DNA of 64,000 nt from Caldilineae bacterium (GTDB lineage: Bacteria > Chloroflexota > Anaerolineae > DUEN01): NCBI GenBank assembly GCA_011176545.1, contig DUEN01000002.1, forward strand, positions 16,830 through 80,829, in the 5' to 3' direction. The first letter of the stretch is position 1. The number at the start of each line of letters is the position of its first letter. The position numbers and the translations under genes were made by a program. Below the pieces are notes generated by a model. It saw only the letters and a list, made by a program, of their open reading frames with translations. It was not told the DNA's origin and made no database searches. Shown here piece after piece: positions 46,135 to 55,705 of this stretch.

Positions 46135-47247
46135 ATGATCGTAGGCACAGTGCGCGAGGTCAAGGATAACGAATATCGGGTAGGGCTGACGCCGGGTGGC
46201 GTGGCCTCCCTGGTGCAGGATGGCCACCAGGTATTGATCGAAACGGGCGCGGGGGAGGGATCGGGCATCACCGACGAAGAATACGCCTCCGTTGGGGCGG
46301 AGATCCTCCCCTCAGCCAAGGAAGTTTGGGAGCGTGCCCAGCTCATCGTGAAGGTCAAGGAGCCGGTGCCCGAGGAATATGGCTACCTGCGCCCGGACCT
46401 GATGCTCTTCACCTTCCTCCACCTGGCGGCCAATGAGTCGCTGACCCGGCAGATGATGGGGAGCGGCGTCACCGGCATCGCCTACGAGACGGTAGAACTG
46501 GCCGATGGATCGCTGCCGTTGCTGGAGCCGATGAGCGAGATTGCCGGCCGGATGGCGGTCCAGATCGCCGCTCACTACCTGGAGAAGATGAACGGCGGCC
46601 GTGGGAAACTGTTGGGGGGCGTCCCCGGCGTTCGACCGTCCGACGTGGTCATTATCGGCGGGGGGACCGTCGGCACCAATGCGGCGCAGGTGGCGCTGGG
46701 CATGGGCGCCCATGTCACCGTGCTGGACATCGATATCGAACGCTTGCGCTATCTGAGCCACATCCTGCACGGGAGCCTGACGACGCTGAATTCCGATCCA
46801 CACAGCATCGCCAACTCGGTGAGCTACGCGGATGTGCTCATCGGGGCGGTGTTGATCAAGGGAGGCCGGGCGCCGACGTTGGTCACCCGGGAGATGGTGC
46901 GCACGATGAAGCCCGGGAGCGTGATCATCGATGTGGCCGTGGATCAGGGCGGCTGCGTGGAGACGAGTCACCCGACCACCCATAGCGATCCAGTTTACTT
47001 CGTCGATGGCGTGTTGCATTACTGTGTGGCCAATATGCCTGGGGCCGTGCCACGGACCTCCACTTTCGCCCTGGCCAACGCCACGATCCCATATGTACGC
47101 CGGTTGGCGGCGCTGGGGTTCGAGCAAGCCGTGCGGAGAGACCCGGCTTTGGCCCGCGGGGTGAACGTGTACCGAGGGAAAATCACCTACCAGGCCGTGG
47201 CGGACGCCTTCGGCCTGCCATACTCTCCGTTGGACACAATCCTGTAG
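46135..47247 (+). CDS. ald: Alanine dehydrogenase
   Basis: A 370-residue NAD-dependent enzyme that interconverts L-alanine with pyruvate and ammonia. The N-terminal domain has VGTVREVKDNEYRVGLTPGGV (catalytic Arg region) and LIVKVKEPVPEEYGYL (Lys), with FTFLHLAANESLTRQM giving the His. The Rossmann loop is VVIIGGGTVGTNAAQVALGMGA near residue 170. VDQGGCVETSHPTTHSDPVY ends the coenzyme domain. GGAGG lies before ATG 46135. It fits, with gdhA and the split glutamate synthase, a strand of nitrogen metabolism in this part of the window. The aminotransferase follows 13 bp later. Confidence 0.95.
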   Translation: MIVGTVREVKDNEYRVGLTPGGVASLVQDGHQVLIETGAGEGSGITDEEYASVGAEILPSAKEVWERAQLIVKVKEPVPEEYGYLRPDLMLFTFLHLAANESLTRQMMGSGVTGIAYETVELADGSLPLLEPMSEIAGRMAVQIAAHYLEKMNGGRGKLLGGVPGVRPSDVVIIGGGTVGTNAAQVALGMGAHVTVLDIDIERLRYLSHILHGSLTTLNSDPHSIANSVSYADVLIGAVLIKGGRAPTLVTREMVRTMKPGSVIIDVAVDQGGCVETSHPTTHSDPVYFVDGVLHYCVANMPGAVPRTSTFALANATIPYVRRLAALGFEQAVRRDPALARGVNVYRGKITYQAVADAFGLPYSPLDTIL

Positions 47248-47260
47248 ACGGGAGGGCACA

Positions 47261-48421
47261 TTGCGAGACTTCGTATCGGAACGCGTGCGTCGGGTGCCCC
47301 CATCCGGCATTCGGCGGTTCTTCGATATCATCGCGACGATGCCAGAGGTGATCTCGCTGGGTATCGGCGAGCCGGACTTCACGACGCCGCCTCATATCCT
47401 GGAGGCTGGCATCCGCTCCCTTCAACGCGGCGAGACCCATTACACGTCCAACTCAGGCACCATCGAGCTGCGTGAGGCGATCGCGCATCATCTGGAACGG
47501 CAGTACGGCATCCAATATGACCCCGAGCGGGAGATCCTGGTTACAGTGGGCGTGTCCGAGGGCTTATATCTGGCGATGAGCGCCTTCATCAACCCCGGCG
47601 ATGAGGTCATCGTCCCTCAGCCATGTTTCGTGGCGTACACGGCCGAGGTGATGCTGGCGGGTGGTACGCCGGTTCCCATCGCCACGCGGGTTGAGGACCG
47701 CTTCCAGGTCACACCGGAGCAGGTGAAAGCCGCGATCACGCCGCGGACTAAGGCCATCCTCCTGGGGTATCCCAATAACCCCACCGGCGCGGTGATGAGC
47801 CGGGAGAACATGATGGCCGTCTGCGAGGTGGCCAAGCAGCATGACCTGCTGGTCATCTCCGATGAGATCTACGATCGCCTCGTCTACGGTGTTGAGCACG
47901 TGTGCGTCCCATCCTTGCCAGGGATGTGGGAGCGTACGGTGTTGCTGGGAGGGTTCTCCAAAGACTACGCGATGACCGGCTGGCGGATCGGCTACGCGGC
48001 CGCCCCGGCCGAGCTACTGGCGCCCATGCGTAAGATCCATCAGTACACCATCATGTCCGCTCCCACGACAGCGCAGGCCGCCGCGCTGGCCGCGCTCACC
48101 AACGGCGACGCCTGCGTGCAGGAGATGGTGGCGGAGTACGACCGCCGGCGTCGCCTGATCGTGGAAGGACTGAACAGCATCGGGCTGCCGTGCTTTGAGC
48201 CCCAGGGCGCGTTTTATGCCTTCCCGTCGGTAGCACACTCAGGAATGACGGATGAGGAGTTCGCGGCGTTGCTGCTGGAGGAGGAGCAGGTGGCCGTCGT
48301 GCCGGGCAGCGCCTTCGGCGCGGGCGGGGCAGGGTACGTGCGCTGCTCCTACGCCACCGCCTATGAGAAGATTGAAGAGGCCCTGGAGCGGATGGCGCGC
48401 TTCGTGCAACGACATGGGTAA
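47261..48421 (+). CDS. Class I/II aminotransferase
   Basis: A 386-residue fold-type I aminotransferase. The PLP lysine is in [20 protein letters not shown] near residue 236, with the family NNPTGA in [11 protein letters not shown] and [11 protein letters not shown] before it. The N-terminus [17 protein letters not shown] and the late [17 protein letters not shown] match aspartate or aromatic aminotransferases of this class. Substrate specificity cannot be read. The start is TTG 47261 with GGAGG-like GGGAGGG upstream. It probably shares a transcript with ald and gatB (8 bp to the next start). Confidence 0.92.
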   Translation: MRDFVSERVRRVPPSGIRRFFDIIATMPEVISLGIGEPDFTTPPHILEAGIRSLQRGETHYTSNSGTIELREAIAHHLERQYGIQYDPEREILVTVGVSEGLYLAMSAFINPGDEVIVPQPCFVAYTAEVMLAGGTPVPIATRVEDRFQVTPEQVKAAITPRTKAILLGYPNNPTGAVMSRENMMAVCEVAKQHDLLVISDEIYDRLVYGVEHVCVPSLPGMWERTVLLGGFSKDYAMTGWRIGYAAAPAELLAPMRKIHQYTIMSAPTTAQAAALAALTNGDACVQEMVAEYDRRRRLIVEGLNSIGLPCFEPQGAFYAFPSVAHSGMTDEEFAALLLEEEQVAVVPGSAFGAGGAGYVRCSYATAYEKIEEALERMARFVQRHG

Positions 48422-48429
48422 GGAGGTCT

Positions 48430-49869
48430 ATGGCTGATTACGAAGCGATTATCGGCATGGAAGTTCATGCTCAAATCGTCACTGCGTCTAAGATGTTCTG
48501 CGGGTGTAGCGCGGATTACGCAGGCGCGCCACCAAACACCCATGTGTGTCCGGTCTGCCTGGGTATGCCAGGTGTGCTCCCCGTGATTAATCGGCAGGCC
48601 GTGGAGCAGACGATACGCACAGGGCTGGCGCTCCACTGCCAGATCGCCCATGAGTCTGTCTTCGCCCGCAAGAATTACCACTATCCCGACCTGCCGAAAG
48701 GCTATCAGATCTCCCAATACGAGCTGCCCCTCTGCCGTGACGGGTGGGTGGAGATCGAGCTGGCCGACGGCCAACGGCGACGCGTGCGTATCCGTCGGGC
48801 CCACCTGGAGGAGGATACCGGCAAGCTGACGCACGTAGACGGATACTCGCTGGTTGACCTCAACCGCGCGGGGGTGCCTCTGTTAGAGATCGTGAGCGAG
48901 CCGGACATGCGCACGCCCGAGGAGGCGTATGCCTACGTCACGCGCCTGCGCCAGATCCTGCGATACCTGGGCGTGTGCACCGGTGACATGGAAAAAGGCG
49001 CCATGCGCTGCGAGGTGAACGTGTCCGTGCGGCCGGTTGGCTCCCCGGAATTGGGCACGAAGGTGGAGATCAAAAACCTGAACTCCTTCCGCTCCGTGCG
49101 TCTGGCGCTGGAATACGAGATCCAACGCCAGATCCGACTACTGGAGCGAGGTGAGGCCGTCGAGCAGGTGACAGTGGGCTGGGATGAAGATCGCGGCCGC
49201 ACCGTGTTACAGCGCACGAAAGAGTCGGCCGAGGACTACCGCTACTTCCCAGAACCAGACCTACCGCCGCTGGTGATCAGTCCGGAGTGGGTGGAGGAAC
49301 TGCGGACCACGTTGCCGGAGCTTCCGCTGGCGCGCCGGGATCGCTTCATGGAGACCTATAACCTCTCCCGACAGGAAGCCAACCTGCTCACGGAAGAGCG
49401 CGCGGTGGCCGATTTCTTCGAGGACGCGGTGAAGGCGTACGCGGGCGAGCCGCGCACGATAGCCAACTGGATCACGGGCGAGCTGTTCCGCCTCCTGAAC
49501 GCGGAAGGCATCGAGATCACGGACGCCCAGGTGACGCCAGCAGGGCTGGCGGAACTCCAGACCCTGGTGGATCAGGGCACGATCAACCTGAACACCGCCA
49601 AGCGGGTGCTCGATACCATGTTTCACACCGGCCGATCGGCCAAGGAGATCGTGGAGGCCGAGGGATTGGCGCAGGTCAGCGATCAGGAAGCCCTGGCCGC
49701 CATCGTCGCCCAGGTCATCAAGGAACACCCGGAGGAGGTCGAAAAGTACCGCTCGGGCACAACGAAGGTGTTCGGCTGGTTGATGGGCCAGGTCATGAGG
49801 GCCACCCGCGGGAAGGCCAACCCCCAACTGGCCCGAGAACTCCTGCAAAAGATGCTCGACGAGTCGTAA
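48430..49869 (+). CDS. gatB: Asp-tRNA(Asn)/Glu-tRNA(Gln) amidotransferase subunit B
   Basis: The 479-residue GatB subunit, which phosphorylates the tRNA-bound Glu or Asp and accepts ammonia from GatA. The start [40 protein letters not shown] contains the zinc-site cysteines. HEDTGKLTH-type [26 protein letters not shown] and the C-terminal [21 protein letters not shown] with the YqeY-like end [20 protein letters not shown] are typical. GGAGG precedes ATG 48430. A terminator with a U-run lies 53 bp after the stop. Confidence 0.96.
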   Translation: MADYEAIIGMEVHAQIVTASKMFCGCSADYAGAPPNTHVCPVCLGMPGVLPVINRQAVEQTIRTGLALHCQIAHESVFARKNYHYPDLPKGYQISQYELPLCRDGWVEIELADGQRRRVRIRRAHLEEDTGKLTHVDGYSLVDLNRAGVPLLEIVSEPDMRTPEEAYAYVTRLRQILRYLGVCTGDMEKGAMRCEVNVSVRPVGSPELGTKVEIKNLNSFRSVRLALEYEIQRQIRLLERGEAVEQVTVGWDEDRGRTVLQRTKESAEDYRYFPEPDLPPLVISPEWVEELRTTLPELPLARRDRFMETYNLSRQEANLLTEERAVADFFEDAVKAYAGEPRTIANWITGELFRLLNAEGIEITDAQVTPAGLAELQTLVDQGTINLNTAKRVLDTMFHTGRSAKEIVEAEGLAQVSDQEALAAIVAQVIKEHPEEVEKYRSGTTKVFGWLMGQVMRATRGKANPQLARELLQKMLDES

Positions 49870-49921
49870 ACGCCGCACACGGGCAGGAGAGGAGGTTCCT
49901 TCAGGCACCCTTGTGGTAAAT

Positions 49922-49953
49922 AGCACGATATGATTTACATCATAGTGCTTTTT
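49922..49953 (+). terminator. Terminator after gatB
   Basis: AGCAC, a GA bulge, TATGA pair with TCATA-GTGCT, a 10-bp stem with 6-nt loop, followed by TTTTT. It lies about 53 bp after the gatB stop. Confidence 0.75.
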
Positions 49954-50029
49954 CAATATCCTTAGGTAGATTAAGGGCCACCAATTCGAAACAGAACAGG
50001 CTATTTATGTTCATTTGGCCGTGAAGGCC

Positions 50030-50073
50030 AAAAAGGCTCGTGGAAGAGCACCCTCCGCGGGCCTTTTTGTTTT
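50030..50073. terminator. Bidirectional-looking strong terminator
   Basis: AAAAAGGCTCGTGGA pairs with TCCGCGGGCCTTTTT (15 bp with two G-U pairs), 9-nt loop, then GTTTTCC; the other strand also ends in a T-run. It insulates gatB from the glutamate synthase set, or acts as a leader attenuator for it if a promoter lies in 49955-50020. I see no clear leader peptide. Confidence 0.85.
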
Positions 50074-50130
50074 CCCCCAAGCCCTTGACGTTCGTTGATG
50101 AGCCTGGCGTTCCGGAGAAGAGGAGCATAG

Positions 50131-50586
50131 GTGAAGCGCATATACGTAAAGGAAGAATACTGCATCGCCTGCACCCTGTGCGAGATCCATTGCCTCGTAC
50201 AGCATTCGCGCTCTCGTGACATCATTCGGGCGTTTAAGCGGGAGACCCCACGCCCGATCCCTCGCGCCATCGTGGAAAGGGACGGGCCGAACTCCCTCTC
50301 CCTGCAGTGCCGCCACTGTGCGGAGCCCCTATGTGTCTATAGCTGCCTGACGGGGGCTATGCATCGCGACGAGCAAACCGGCATTATCCTCGTGGACCCA
50401 GAACGTTGTATCGGCTGTTGGACCTGCATCATGGCCTGTCCATATGGGGTCATCCGGCGGGGGATGTATAAAGGACATCCCGTCGCCGTTAAATGCGATC
50501 TGTGCCCGGATCGAGAGATCCCCGCCTGCGTCGATAACTGTCCCAACGGGGCGTTAACCTTCGCTGAGGAGGCCCCTCATGGCTGA
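50131..50586 (+). CDS. 4Fe-4S ferredoxin-type protein of the glutamate synthase set
   Basis: A 151-residue iron-sulfur protein with several clusters. Cysteine groups are CIACTLCEIHC near residue 12, CRHCAEPLCVYSC in the middle, CIGCWTCIMACPYG near residue 91, and CDLCPDREIPACVDNCPNGAL at the end, a four-cluster pattern like the electron-transfer subunits of dehydrogenases. It can deliver electrons to the synthase FMN domain. GTG 50131 has GGAG upstream. The reading overlaps the FAD enzyme by 8 bp, so they are probably one complex. Confidence 0.9.
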   Translation: MKRIYVKEEYCIACTLCEIHCLVQHSRSRDIIRAFKRETPRPIPRAIVERDGPNSLSLQCRHCAEPLCVYSCLTGAMHRDEQTGIILVDPERCIGCWTCIMACPYGVIRRGMYKGHPVAVKCDLCPDREIPACVDNCPNGALTFAEEAPHG

Positions 50587-51904
50587 CTACGTGATCATCG
50601 GCAATTCCGCAGGTGGCATCGGCGCCGCTGAGGCCATTCGCCAGGTCGATCGTGAAGGACGCCTTACCATCATCTCGGACGAACCATACCCGGCCTACTC
50701 GCGGCCGGCCATCTCCGAGGTACTGGCCCGCGAGCGAGCACTGGACCGCATCCTGTACCGGCCGAAGGATTTTTATCAGCGCCTAGGCATCCAGGCCATC
50801 CTGGGGACCCGGGCAGAGCGCATCGACTTCTCAGCCCGAGAAGTCTATCTGGCCGACGGCCGGCGTGTGCATTGGGACCGGCTGCTGCTAGCCACAGGCG
50901 GCACGCCGTTCGTCCCGCCTATGGAAGGCAAAGACCTCTTGGGCGTCTACACCTTCACGCGACTCGATGACGCCCTGGCTCTGGATCAACGCCTGAGGCC
51001 CGGCAGCCATGTTGTGGTCATCGGCGGCGGGCTCATCGGCATGAGCGTGAGCGATGCCCTCGTCAAGCGCGGCTGCCGCGTGACCATCGTGGAGCTCATG
51101 GACCGTATCCTGGGGACCATGTTGGATCCCGAGGGGTCGGCCCTGGCAGAGGCGGCGGCCCGACGGGCGGGCGTGGAGGTGATCACCGGACACACGGTGC
51201 AACGCATCCATGACGACGGCAACGGGAACGCTTGCGGCGTCACGCTGGACGATGGCCGCGAATTCGCCTGCCGGGCGGTAGTCGTCGCCATCGGCGTGCG
51301 TCCTCGGATCGATCTGGTGGCCGACAGCCCCATCAACGTGGGGCGAGGCATCCTCGTCAACGCTCGCATGGAGACGAACGTGCCCGGGGTCTATGCCTGT
51401 GGCGACGTGGCAGAGGCATATGACATCATCGCCGGAACCACCCGTGTGGTGCCCATATGGCCCGCCGCCTATCTGGGCGGCCGGGTGGCGGGGCTCAACA
51501 TGGCAGGATGGCCCGCGGAGTATCCCGGCCATTTCCCCATGAACTCGCTCAAATACTTCGGCCTGAAGATCATCTCAGGCGGCGTTCAGGTCGCCGATGG
51601 CGATGGATACGAGGAGTTACGCCACGGAGATGACCAAAGCTACCGCAAGGTGATCCTGAAGGATGGCCGCATCGTGGGAGCCACTTTCGTCGGAAACATC
51701 GACCGCGCGGGGATCATCCTGGGGCTGATGCGTGAGCAACTGGATGTCTCCTCGCTCAAAGAGAAGCTCGTTAGGAAGGATTTCGGCCTGATTCACATGC
51801 CAGCCGAGTGGCGCCGCCAACGGCTGTATGGTGAGTATCCAACGCTGAAGACGCCTGGGCTGGTCTTGGATCGCCAGGCGGCCGTCAGGTCAGAGGTAGC
51901 CTAA
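50579..51904 (+). CDS. FAD/NAD(P)-dependent oxidoreductase of the glutamate synthase set
   Basis: A 441-residue pyridine-nucleotide-disulfide-type oxidoreductase. The FAD Rossmann loop is ADYVIIGNSAGGIGAAEAIRQ at the start and the second NAD(P) loop is GSHVVVIGGGLIGMSVSDALVKRG near residue 145. GVYACGDVAEAYDI near residue 280 is the second FAD motif. No redox-active Cys pair is seen, so it resembles nitrite-reductase-like and rubredoxin-reductase-type enzymes. It is likely to reduce the ferredoxin protein and the synthase. GAGGAGG lies before ATG 50579. Confidence 0.88.
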   Translation: MADYVIIGNSAGGIGAAEAIRQVDREGRLTIISDEPYPAYSRPAISEVLARERALDRILYRPKDFYQRLGIQAILGTRAERIDFSAREVYLADGRRVHWDRLLLATGGTPFVPPMEGKDLLGVYTFTRLDDALALDQRLRPGSHVVVIGGGLIGMSVSDALVKRGCRVTIVELMDRILGTMLDPEGSALAEAAARRAGVEVITGHTVQRIHDDGNGNACGVTLDDGREFACRAVVVAIGVRPRIDLVADSPINVGRGILVNARMETNVPGVYACGDVAEAYDIIAGTTRVVPIWPAAYLGGRVAGLNMAGWPAEYPGHFPMNSLKYFGLKIISGGVQVADGDGYEELRHGDDQSYRKVILKDGRIVGATFVGNIDRAGIILGLMREQLDVSSLKEKLVRKDFGLIHMPAEWRRQRLYGEYPTLKTPGLVLDRQAAVRSEVA

Positions 51905-51917
51905 AGGGGAGGGAGCT

Positions 51918-53090
51918 ATGCAGCACCTGCAGCGATATCAGAACCGTTACGGCGATGACAAGGTGATCGAAGCATGCGGCCTGTTCGGCATCCTGGATAC
52001 CTCGGGGCGACGCTTCTCTGGCGCCGAGGTGATCAAAGCCATGGCGCTGATGCATGATCGCGGCAATGGCCTGGGAGGCGGCTTCGCGGCCTACGGTATC
52101 TATCCTGAATACGCCGAGCATTACGCCTTGCACGTGATGACCATGCACGAATCGGCCCGCGAGCAGGTAGAGGATTTCCTCCGCCATCACTTTGAGGTGA
52201 TCAAGGGGGAGCCTGTGCCCACCCGCCCGACGCCGGAGATCGTGAACCCACCGGACCTTCATCGATACTTTGTGCAGCCGCGCCGGGAGGACACCTCTGA
52301 CATGATCGAGGAGGATTACGTCGTCGTCCGGGTGATGGAGATCAACACCCAGATCGATGGAGCCTTCGTCTTCTCCAGCGGCAAGAACATGGGCGTCTTT
52401 AAGGGGGTCGGTTACCCGGAGCAACTCGCCGAGTACTTCTGCCTTGAGTCATATGAGGGGTACATGTGGACCGGACATAACCGCTTCCCCACGAACACGC
52501 CCGGCTGGTGGGGCGGCGCCCATCCCTTCAACATCCTCGACTGGACGGTGGTCCACAACGGCGAGATCTCTTCCTACGGGACCAACGTCCGCTTCCTGGA
52601 GATGTATGGATATCGCTGCACCATGCAGACCGATACAGAGGTGCTGGCGTACGCGCTGGACCTGTTGATCCGGCGCCATCATTTGCCGGTGGAGGTGGCC
52701 GCCAAAGTGCTGGCCCCGCCACTATGGGGGGAGATCGAGCTCATGTCTCCGAAGGAACGGCGCCTGCACGAGACGCTGCGGCAGGTATATGGGAGTCTAC
52801 TCATGAATGGCCCGTTCACCATCATCGCCGCGCATGAAGGCGAGATGATCGCCCTGGGCGATCGGATCCGCCTGCGGCCGCTGGTGGCGGGCATCAAGGG
52901 AGACCGCCTCTACGTGTCATCTGAGGAATCGGCTATCTGGCTGGTATGTCCGGACGTGGAGGTGACCTGGATCCCGGTAGGCGGCCATCCCGTGGTCGGC
53001 CGCCTAGGTGAGAAGCCCACACCGCCGGCCGATGTGGGATATGCGCTCCCCCTGGAGGTATCTCTGGACACCATGAAAGTGGAGGCATGA
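51918..53090 (+). CDS. Glutamate synthase glutamine-amidotransferase domain protein
   Basis: A separate class II amidotransferase of 390 residues that hydrolyses glutamine to give ammonia for glutamate synthesis. The nucleophile is Cys20 in VIEACGLFGILDTSG; 19 residues precede it, so a short propeptide may be removed. MALMHDRGNGLGGGFAAYGIY and later TGHNRFPTNTPGWWGGAHPF with WTVVHNGEISSYGTN match the GltB N-terminal domain. The archaeal-type glutamate synthase has this domain as its own gene. Its stop overlaps the next start (ATGA). Confidence 0.92.
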   Translation: MQHLQRYQNRYGDDKVIEACGLFGILDTSGRRFSGAEVIKAMALMHDRGNGLGGGFAAYGIYPEYAEHYALHVMTMHESAREQVEDFLRHHFEVIKGEPVPTRPTPEIVNPPDLHRYFVQPRREDTSDMIEEDYVVVRVMEINTQIDGAFVFSSGKNMGVFKGVGYPEQLAEYFCLESYEGYMWTGHNRFPTNTPGWWGGAHPFNILDWTVVHNGEISSYGTNVRFLEMYGYRCTMQTDTEVLAYALDLLIRRHHLPVEVAAKVLAPPLWGEIELMSPKERRLHETLRQVYGSLLMNGPFTIIAAHEGEMIALGDRIRLRPLVAGIKGDRLYVSSEESAIWLVCPDVEVTWIPVGGHPVVGRLGEKPTPPADVGYALPLEVSLDTMKVEA

Positions 53091-54595
53091 TGAAAAGCAT
53101 CCTGCCGCCCCGGTTCATCGTAGAGCGCGATCCCGATCGCTGTATCCAATGCCAGGTGTGCGTCAATCAGTGCGGATGGGACGTGCACTATTATGACGAG
53201 ATCGATGACGTCGTACGTTCCTATGACGAACGGTGCGTGGCCTGTCATCGGTGCGTCGTCTTCTGCCCGACCCACGCGCTGACCATTCGCGAGCGGCAGT
53301 TAGACTATCGCCGCAACGCGAACTGGACGCCCGAGGCCATCGAAGACATCTACAAACAGGCGGAGACGGGCGGCATCGTCCTCACGGGCATGGGCAACGA
53401 CAAGCCCTATCGCAATTACTGGGATCACCTGGTGCTGAACGCCAGCCAGGTGACCAACCCCTCCATCGATCCGCTACGCGAGCCGATGGAGCTGCGGACA
53501 TACCTGGGGGCCAAGCCGGATCGGGTGGAGATCGATCCGGACACCTTCGATCTGCGCACCGAGCTGGCGCCCCAAGTGCCCATCGAGGTGCCGGTGCTGT
53601 TCTCCGCCATGTCCTATGGGGCCATCAGCCTGAACGCGCACGAGGCATTGGCCCGGGCGGCAGCCGAGGCAGGGACGCTCTTCAACACGGGCGAGGGTGG
53701 GTTGGCCCGCCACCTTTACAAGTATAAGGACCACACCATCGCCCAGGTGGCGTCGGGGCGCTTCGGAGTGCATCCCGACTATCTGGAGATGGCGCGCGTA
53801 CTGGAGATCAAGATCGGACAGGGTGCCAAGCCGGGGATCGGGGGGCACCTGCCCGGAGAGAAGGTGAGCGAGCCCGTGGCCGCGACCCGCATGATCCCGG
53901 TGGGCACCGACGCGCTCTCCCCCGCGCCGCAGCACGACATCTATTCCATCGAGGATCTGGCTCAGCTCATCTACGCGCTGAAGGAGGCAACCCGATACAC
54001 GAAGCCCGTATCGGTGAAGATCGCGGCCGTGCACAACGTGGCCGCCATCGCCAGCGGCATCGTGCGAGCCGGGGCGGACATCGTGGCCATCGACGGGCTG
54101 CGCGGCTCCACCGGGGCTGCCCCTAAGATCATCCGAGACAACGTGGGCATCCCCATCGCGCTGGCCATCGCGGCGGTGGATACCCGGCTGCGAGAAGAGG
54201 GCATCCGCAACCGCGCCTCCATCGTGGCCGCGGGCGGGTTCCGCAACAGCGCGGACGTACTGAAGGCGATCGCCCTGGGGGCGGATGCCGTCTACATCGC
54301 CACGGCCGCGCTGGTGGCTTTGGGATGCCATGTCTGCCAGATGTGCTACACCGGCCGTTGCTCATGGGGCATCGCCACGACGCGGCCCGATCTGAGCAAG
54401 CGGATCAACCCAGAGATCGGAGCCCAGCGTCTGGTCAACCTGCTGCGAGGCTGGAGTCTGGAGATCAAAGAGATGCTGGGCGGTATGGGCATCAACGCCT
54501 TAGAGAGCCTGCGCGGGAATCGGTTACACCTGCGTGCCGTAGGGCTGACCGAGGCCGAGATGCAGGTTCTGGGCGTGAAACCGGCTGGGGCATGA
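53087..54595 (+). CDS. Glutamate synthase FMN-binding domain protein with ferredoxin N-terminus
   Basis: The 502-residue central synthase unit. Residues about 15-75 hold two 4Fe-4S motifs (CIQCQVCVNQCGWD and CVACHRCVVFCPTH). The FMN/2-oxoglutarate domain has GEGGLARHLYKYKDHTIAQVASGRFG, KIGQGAKPGIGGHLPGEKVS, PVSVKIAAVHNVAAIASGI, DGLRGSTGAAPKI and the Cys-rich CHVCQMCYTGRCSWGIATTRPDL. It combines ammonia and 2-oxoglutarate to glutamate with electrons from the neighbours. Start ATG 53087; the stop overlaps the following start. Confidence 0.95.
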   Translation: MMKSILPPRFIVERDPDRCIQCQVCVNQCGWDVHYYDEIDDVVRSYDERCVACHRCVVFCPTHALTIRERQLDYRRNANWTPEAIEDIYKQAETGGIVLTGMGNDKPYRNYWDHLVLNASQVTNPSIDPLREPMELRTYLGAKPDRVEIDPDTFDLRTELAPQVPIEVPVLFSAMSYGAISLNAHEALARAAAEAGTLFNTGEGGLARHLYKYKDHTIAQVASGRFGVHPDYLEMARVLEIKIGQGAKPGIGGHLPGEKVSEPVAATRMIPVGTDALSPAPQHDIYSIEDLAQLIYALKEATRYTKPVSVKIAAVHNVAAIASGIVRAGADIVAIDGLRGSTGAAPKIIRDNVGIPIALAIAAVDTRLREEGIRNRASIVAAGGFRNSADVLKAIALGADAVYIATAALVALGCHVCQMCYTGRCSWGIATTRPDLSKRINPEIGAQRLVNLLRGWSLEIKEMLGGMGINALESLRGNRLHLRAVGLTEAEMQVLGVKPAGA

Positions 54596-55362
54596 TGATG
54601 TTTGAGATGCTGACGTGGGTAGAGAGGATGATCGAGATCGACGCCACAGGATTGCACTATCGCGAGCTCAATGAGCGGATTCACGCCGCGGTGGCAGAGG
54701 GCGCGGAATCGATTCGGCTGATCAACGTGCGTGGACAGCGATACATCGGCACCGGTCTGCGCAAGCCGGTATACATCGAGATCCACGGCGTACCCGGGAA
54801 CGACCTCGCCGCGTTTATGGAAGGGCCGCGTATCGTCGTCTATGGAAACGCTCAGGACGGATGCGGCAATACCATGAACGCGGGGGAAATCATCGTTCAT
54901 GGGCACGCAGGCGACATCACGGGGCTCTCCATGCGGGGCGGGAAGATCTTCATCCGTGGGAACGTTGGCTACCGTGTAGCTATTCATATGAAGGAGTATA
55001 AGGATCAACGCCCGATCATCGTCGTCGGGGGCACGGCACAGCACTTCCTAGGGGAATATATGGCGGGAGGCGTGCTCATCGTGCTCGGCCTGGATACCCC
55101 GCGCGGGGAACATACCGCCCGCTTCATCGGCACGGGAATGCACGGCGGCGTGATGTACTTCCGCGGCACGTTGAAGCCGGAACAGCTCGGCAAGGAGGTC
55201 AGCGTTCTTGAGGTGGATGAGTCCGACCGGGCGCTGTTAAGACAACTGGTGGGGGAGTTCTGTCACCATTTCGGTTATGATCTCGACGAGATCATGAACG
55301 GCCAGTTCATCAAGCTGCTGCCACTGTCTAAGCGGCCTTATGGACGGTTATATGCTTATTGA
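54592..55362 (+). CDS. Glutamate synthase GXGXG-domain protein
   Basis: A 256-residue separate version of the GltB C-terminal beta-helix. Typical turns are NAQDGCGNTMNAGEIIVHGHAGDITGLSMRGGKIFIRGNVGY and MAGGVLIVLGLDTP, and the end GEFCHHFGYDLDEIMNGQFIKLLPLSKRPYG. In the whole enzyme this domain connects the amidotransferase and synthase sites. Of three successive ATGs at 54592, 54595 and 54598 the first overlaps the previous stop (ATGATG). The longer open frame upstream runs antisense-like through the preceding gene and is not real. The miniature element copy C follows about 70 bp later. Confidence 0.9.
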   Translation: MMMFEMLTWVERMIEIDATGLHYRELNERIHAAVAEGAESIRLINVRGQRYIGTGLRKPVYIEIHGVPGNDLAAFMEGPRIVVYGNAQDGCGNTMNAGEIIVHGHAGDITGLSMRGGKIFIRGNVGYRVAIHMKEYKDQRPIIVVGGTAQHFLGEYMAGGVLIVLGLDTPRGEHTARFIGTGMHGGVMYFRGTLKPEQLGKEVSVLEVDESDRALLRQLVGEFCHHFGYDLDEIMNGQFIKLLPLSKRPYGRLYAY

Positions 55363-55433
55363 AATGTCGAACGCATCGTTCTGATCCGCTGCATGTTGGG
55401 AGGGGCAAAACCATATTGCCTCTCTTTCTTTTT

Positions 55434-55560
55434 CGCTCATATTGGCATAGGCGACATACGGTGGCGATGAGCTTTATGTCGTTACATTTCGCCACAGTGG
55501 GAGCGACCCGGCGGGTCGCCCGCCCCCCTACCTTGCTTGTTGAGTATTCCAATATGAACG
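55434..55560. mobile_element. Miniature inverted-repeat element, copy C (127 bp)
   Basis: Left end CGCTCATATTGGCATA and right end, reverse complemented, CGTTCATATTGGAATA (14 of 16). Flanks TTCTTTTT and TTCCTTTC match 6 of 8, a decayed direct repeat. The interior has GCGACCCGGCGGGTCGCCC in place of the GTAGGGG palindrome, so interior sequence varies while ends are kept. Confidence 0.8.
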
Positions 55561-55570
55561 TTCCTTTCTA

Positions 55571-55600
55571 TTGCCCTATAGCAAGTGCTCGTGGTACAAT
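55571..55600 (+). promoter_or_regulatory. Promoter of glutamate dehydrogenase
   Basis: TTGCCC (55571-55576) and TACAAT (55595-55600) are 18 bp apart, 106 bp before ATG 55706. It starts 11 bp after the end of miniature element C. Confidence 0.65.
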
Positions 55601-55705
55601 GGGGGTAAGAGAGGATGGCCCTCGCCAGTGAATGTGGAGCGATCCGCTCACTCTATCCCGCTGATCTGTCTCCGCATTCCTCACAAATCACAAGGAGGTG
55701 ATGAC

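Noticed and set aside
46312-47382. A 356-codon minus-strand frame across alanine dehydrogenase
   Set aside because: Shadow frame; the plus-strand protein is a full alanine dehydrogenase with ribosome site.
49954-50130. Leader-peptide attenuator before the glutamate synthase set
   Set aside because: A strong terminator is present, but no glutamate- or glutamine-rich small frame and no clear promoter could be shown, so it is recorded only as a terminator.
53474-54331. A 285-codon minus-strand frame inside the synthase FMN gene
   Set aside because: Shadow frame with composition of His/Gly/Arg-rich antisense translation; the sense gene is certain.
54325-54591. N-terminal extension of the GXGXG-domain gene
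   Set aside because: It overlaps the end of the FMN-domain gene in another frame and has no family match; the ATG cluster at 54592 with coupled stop is a better start.
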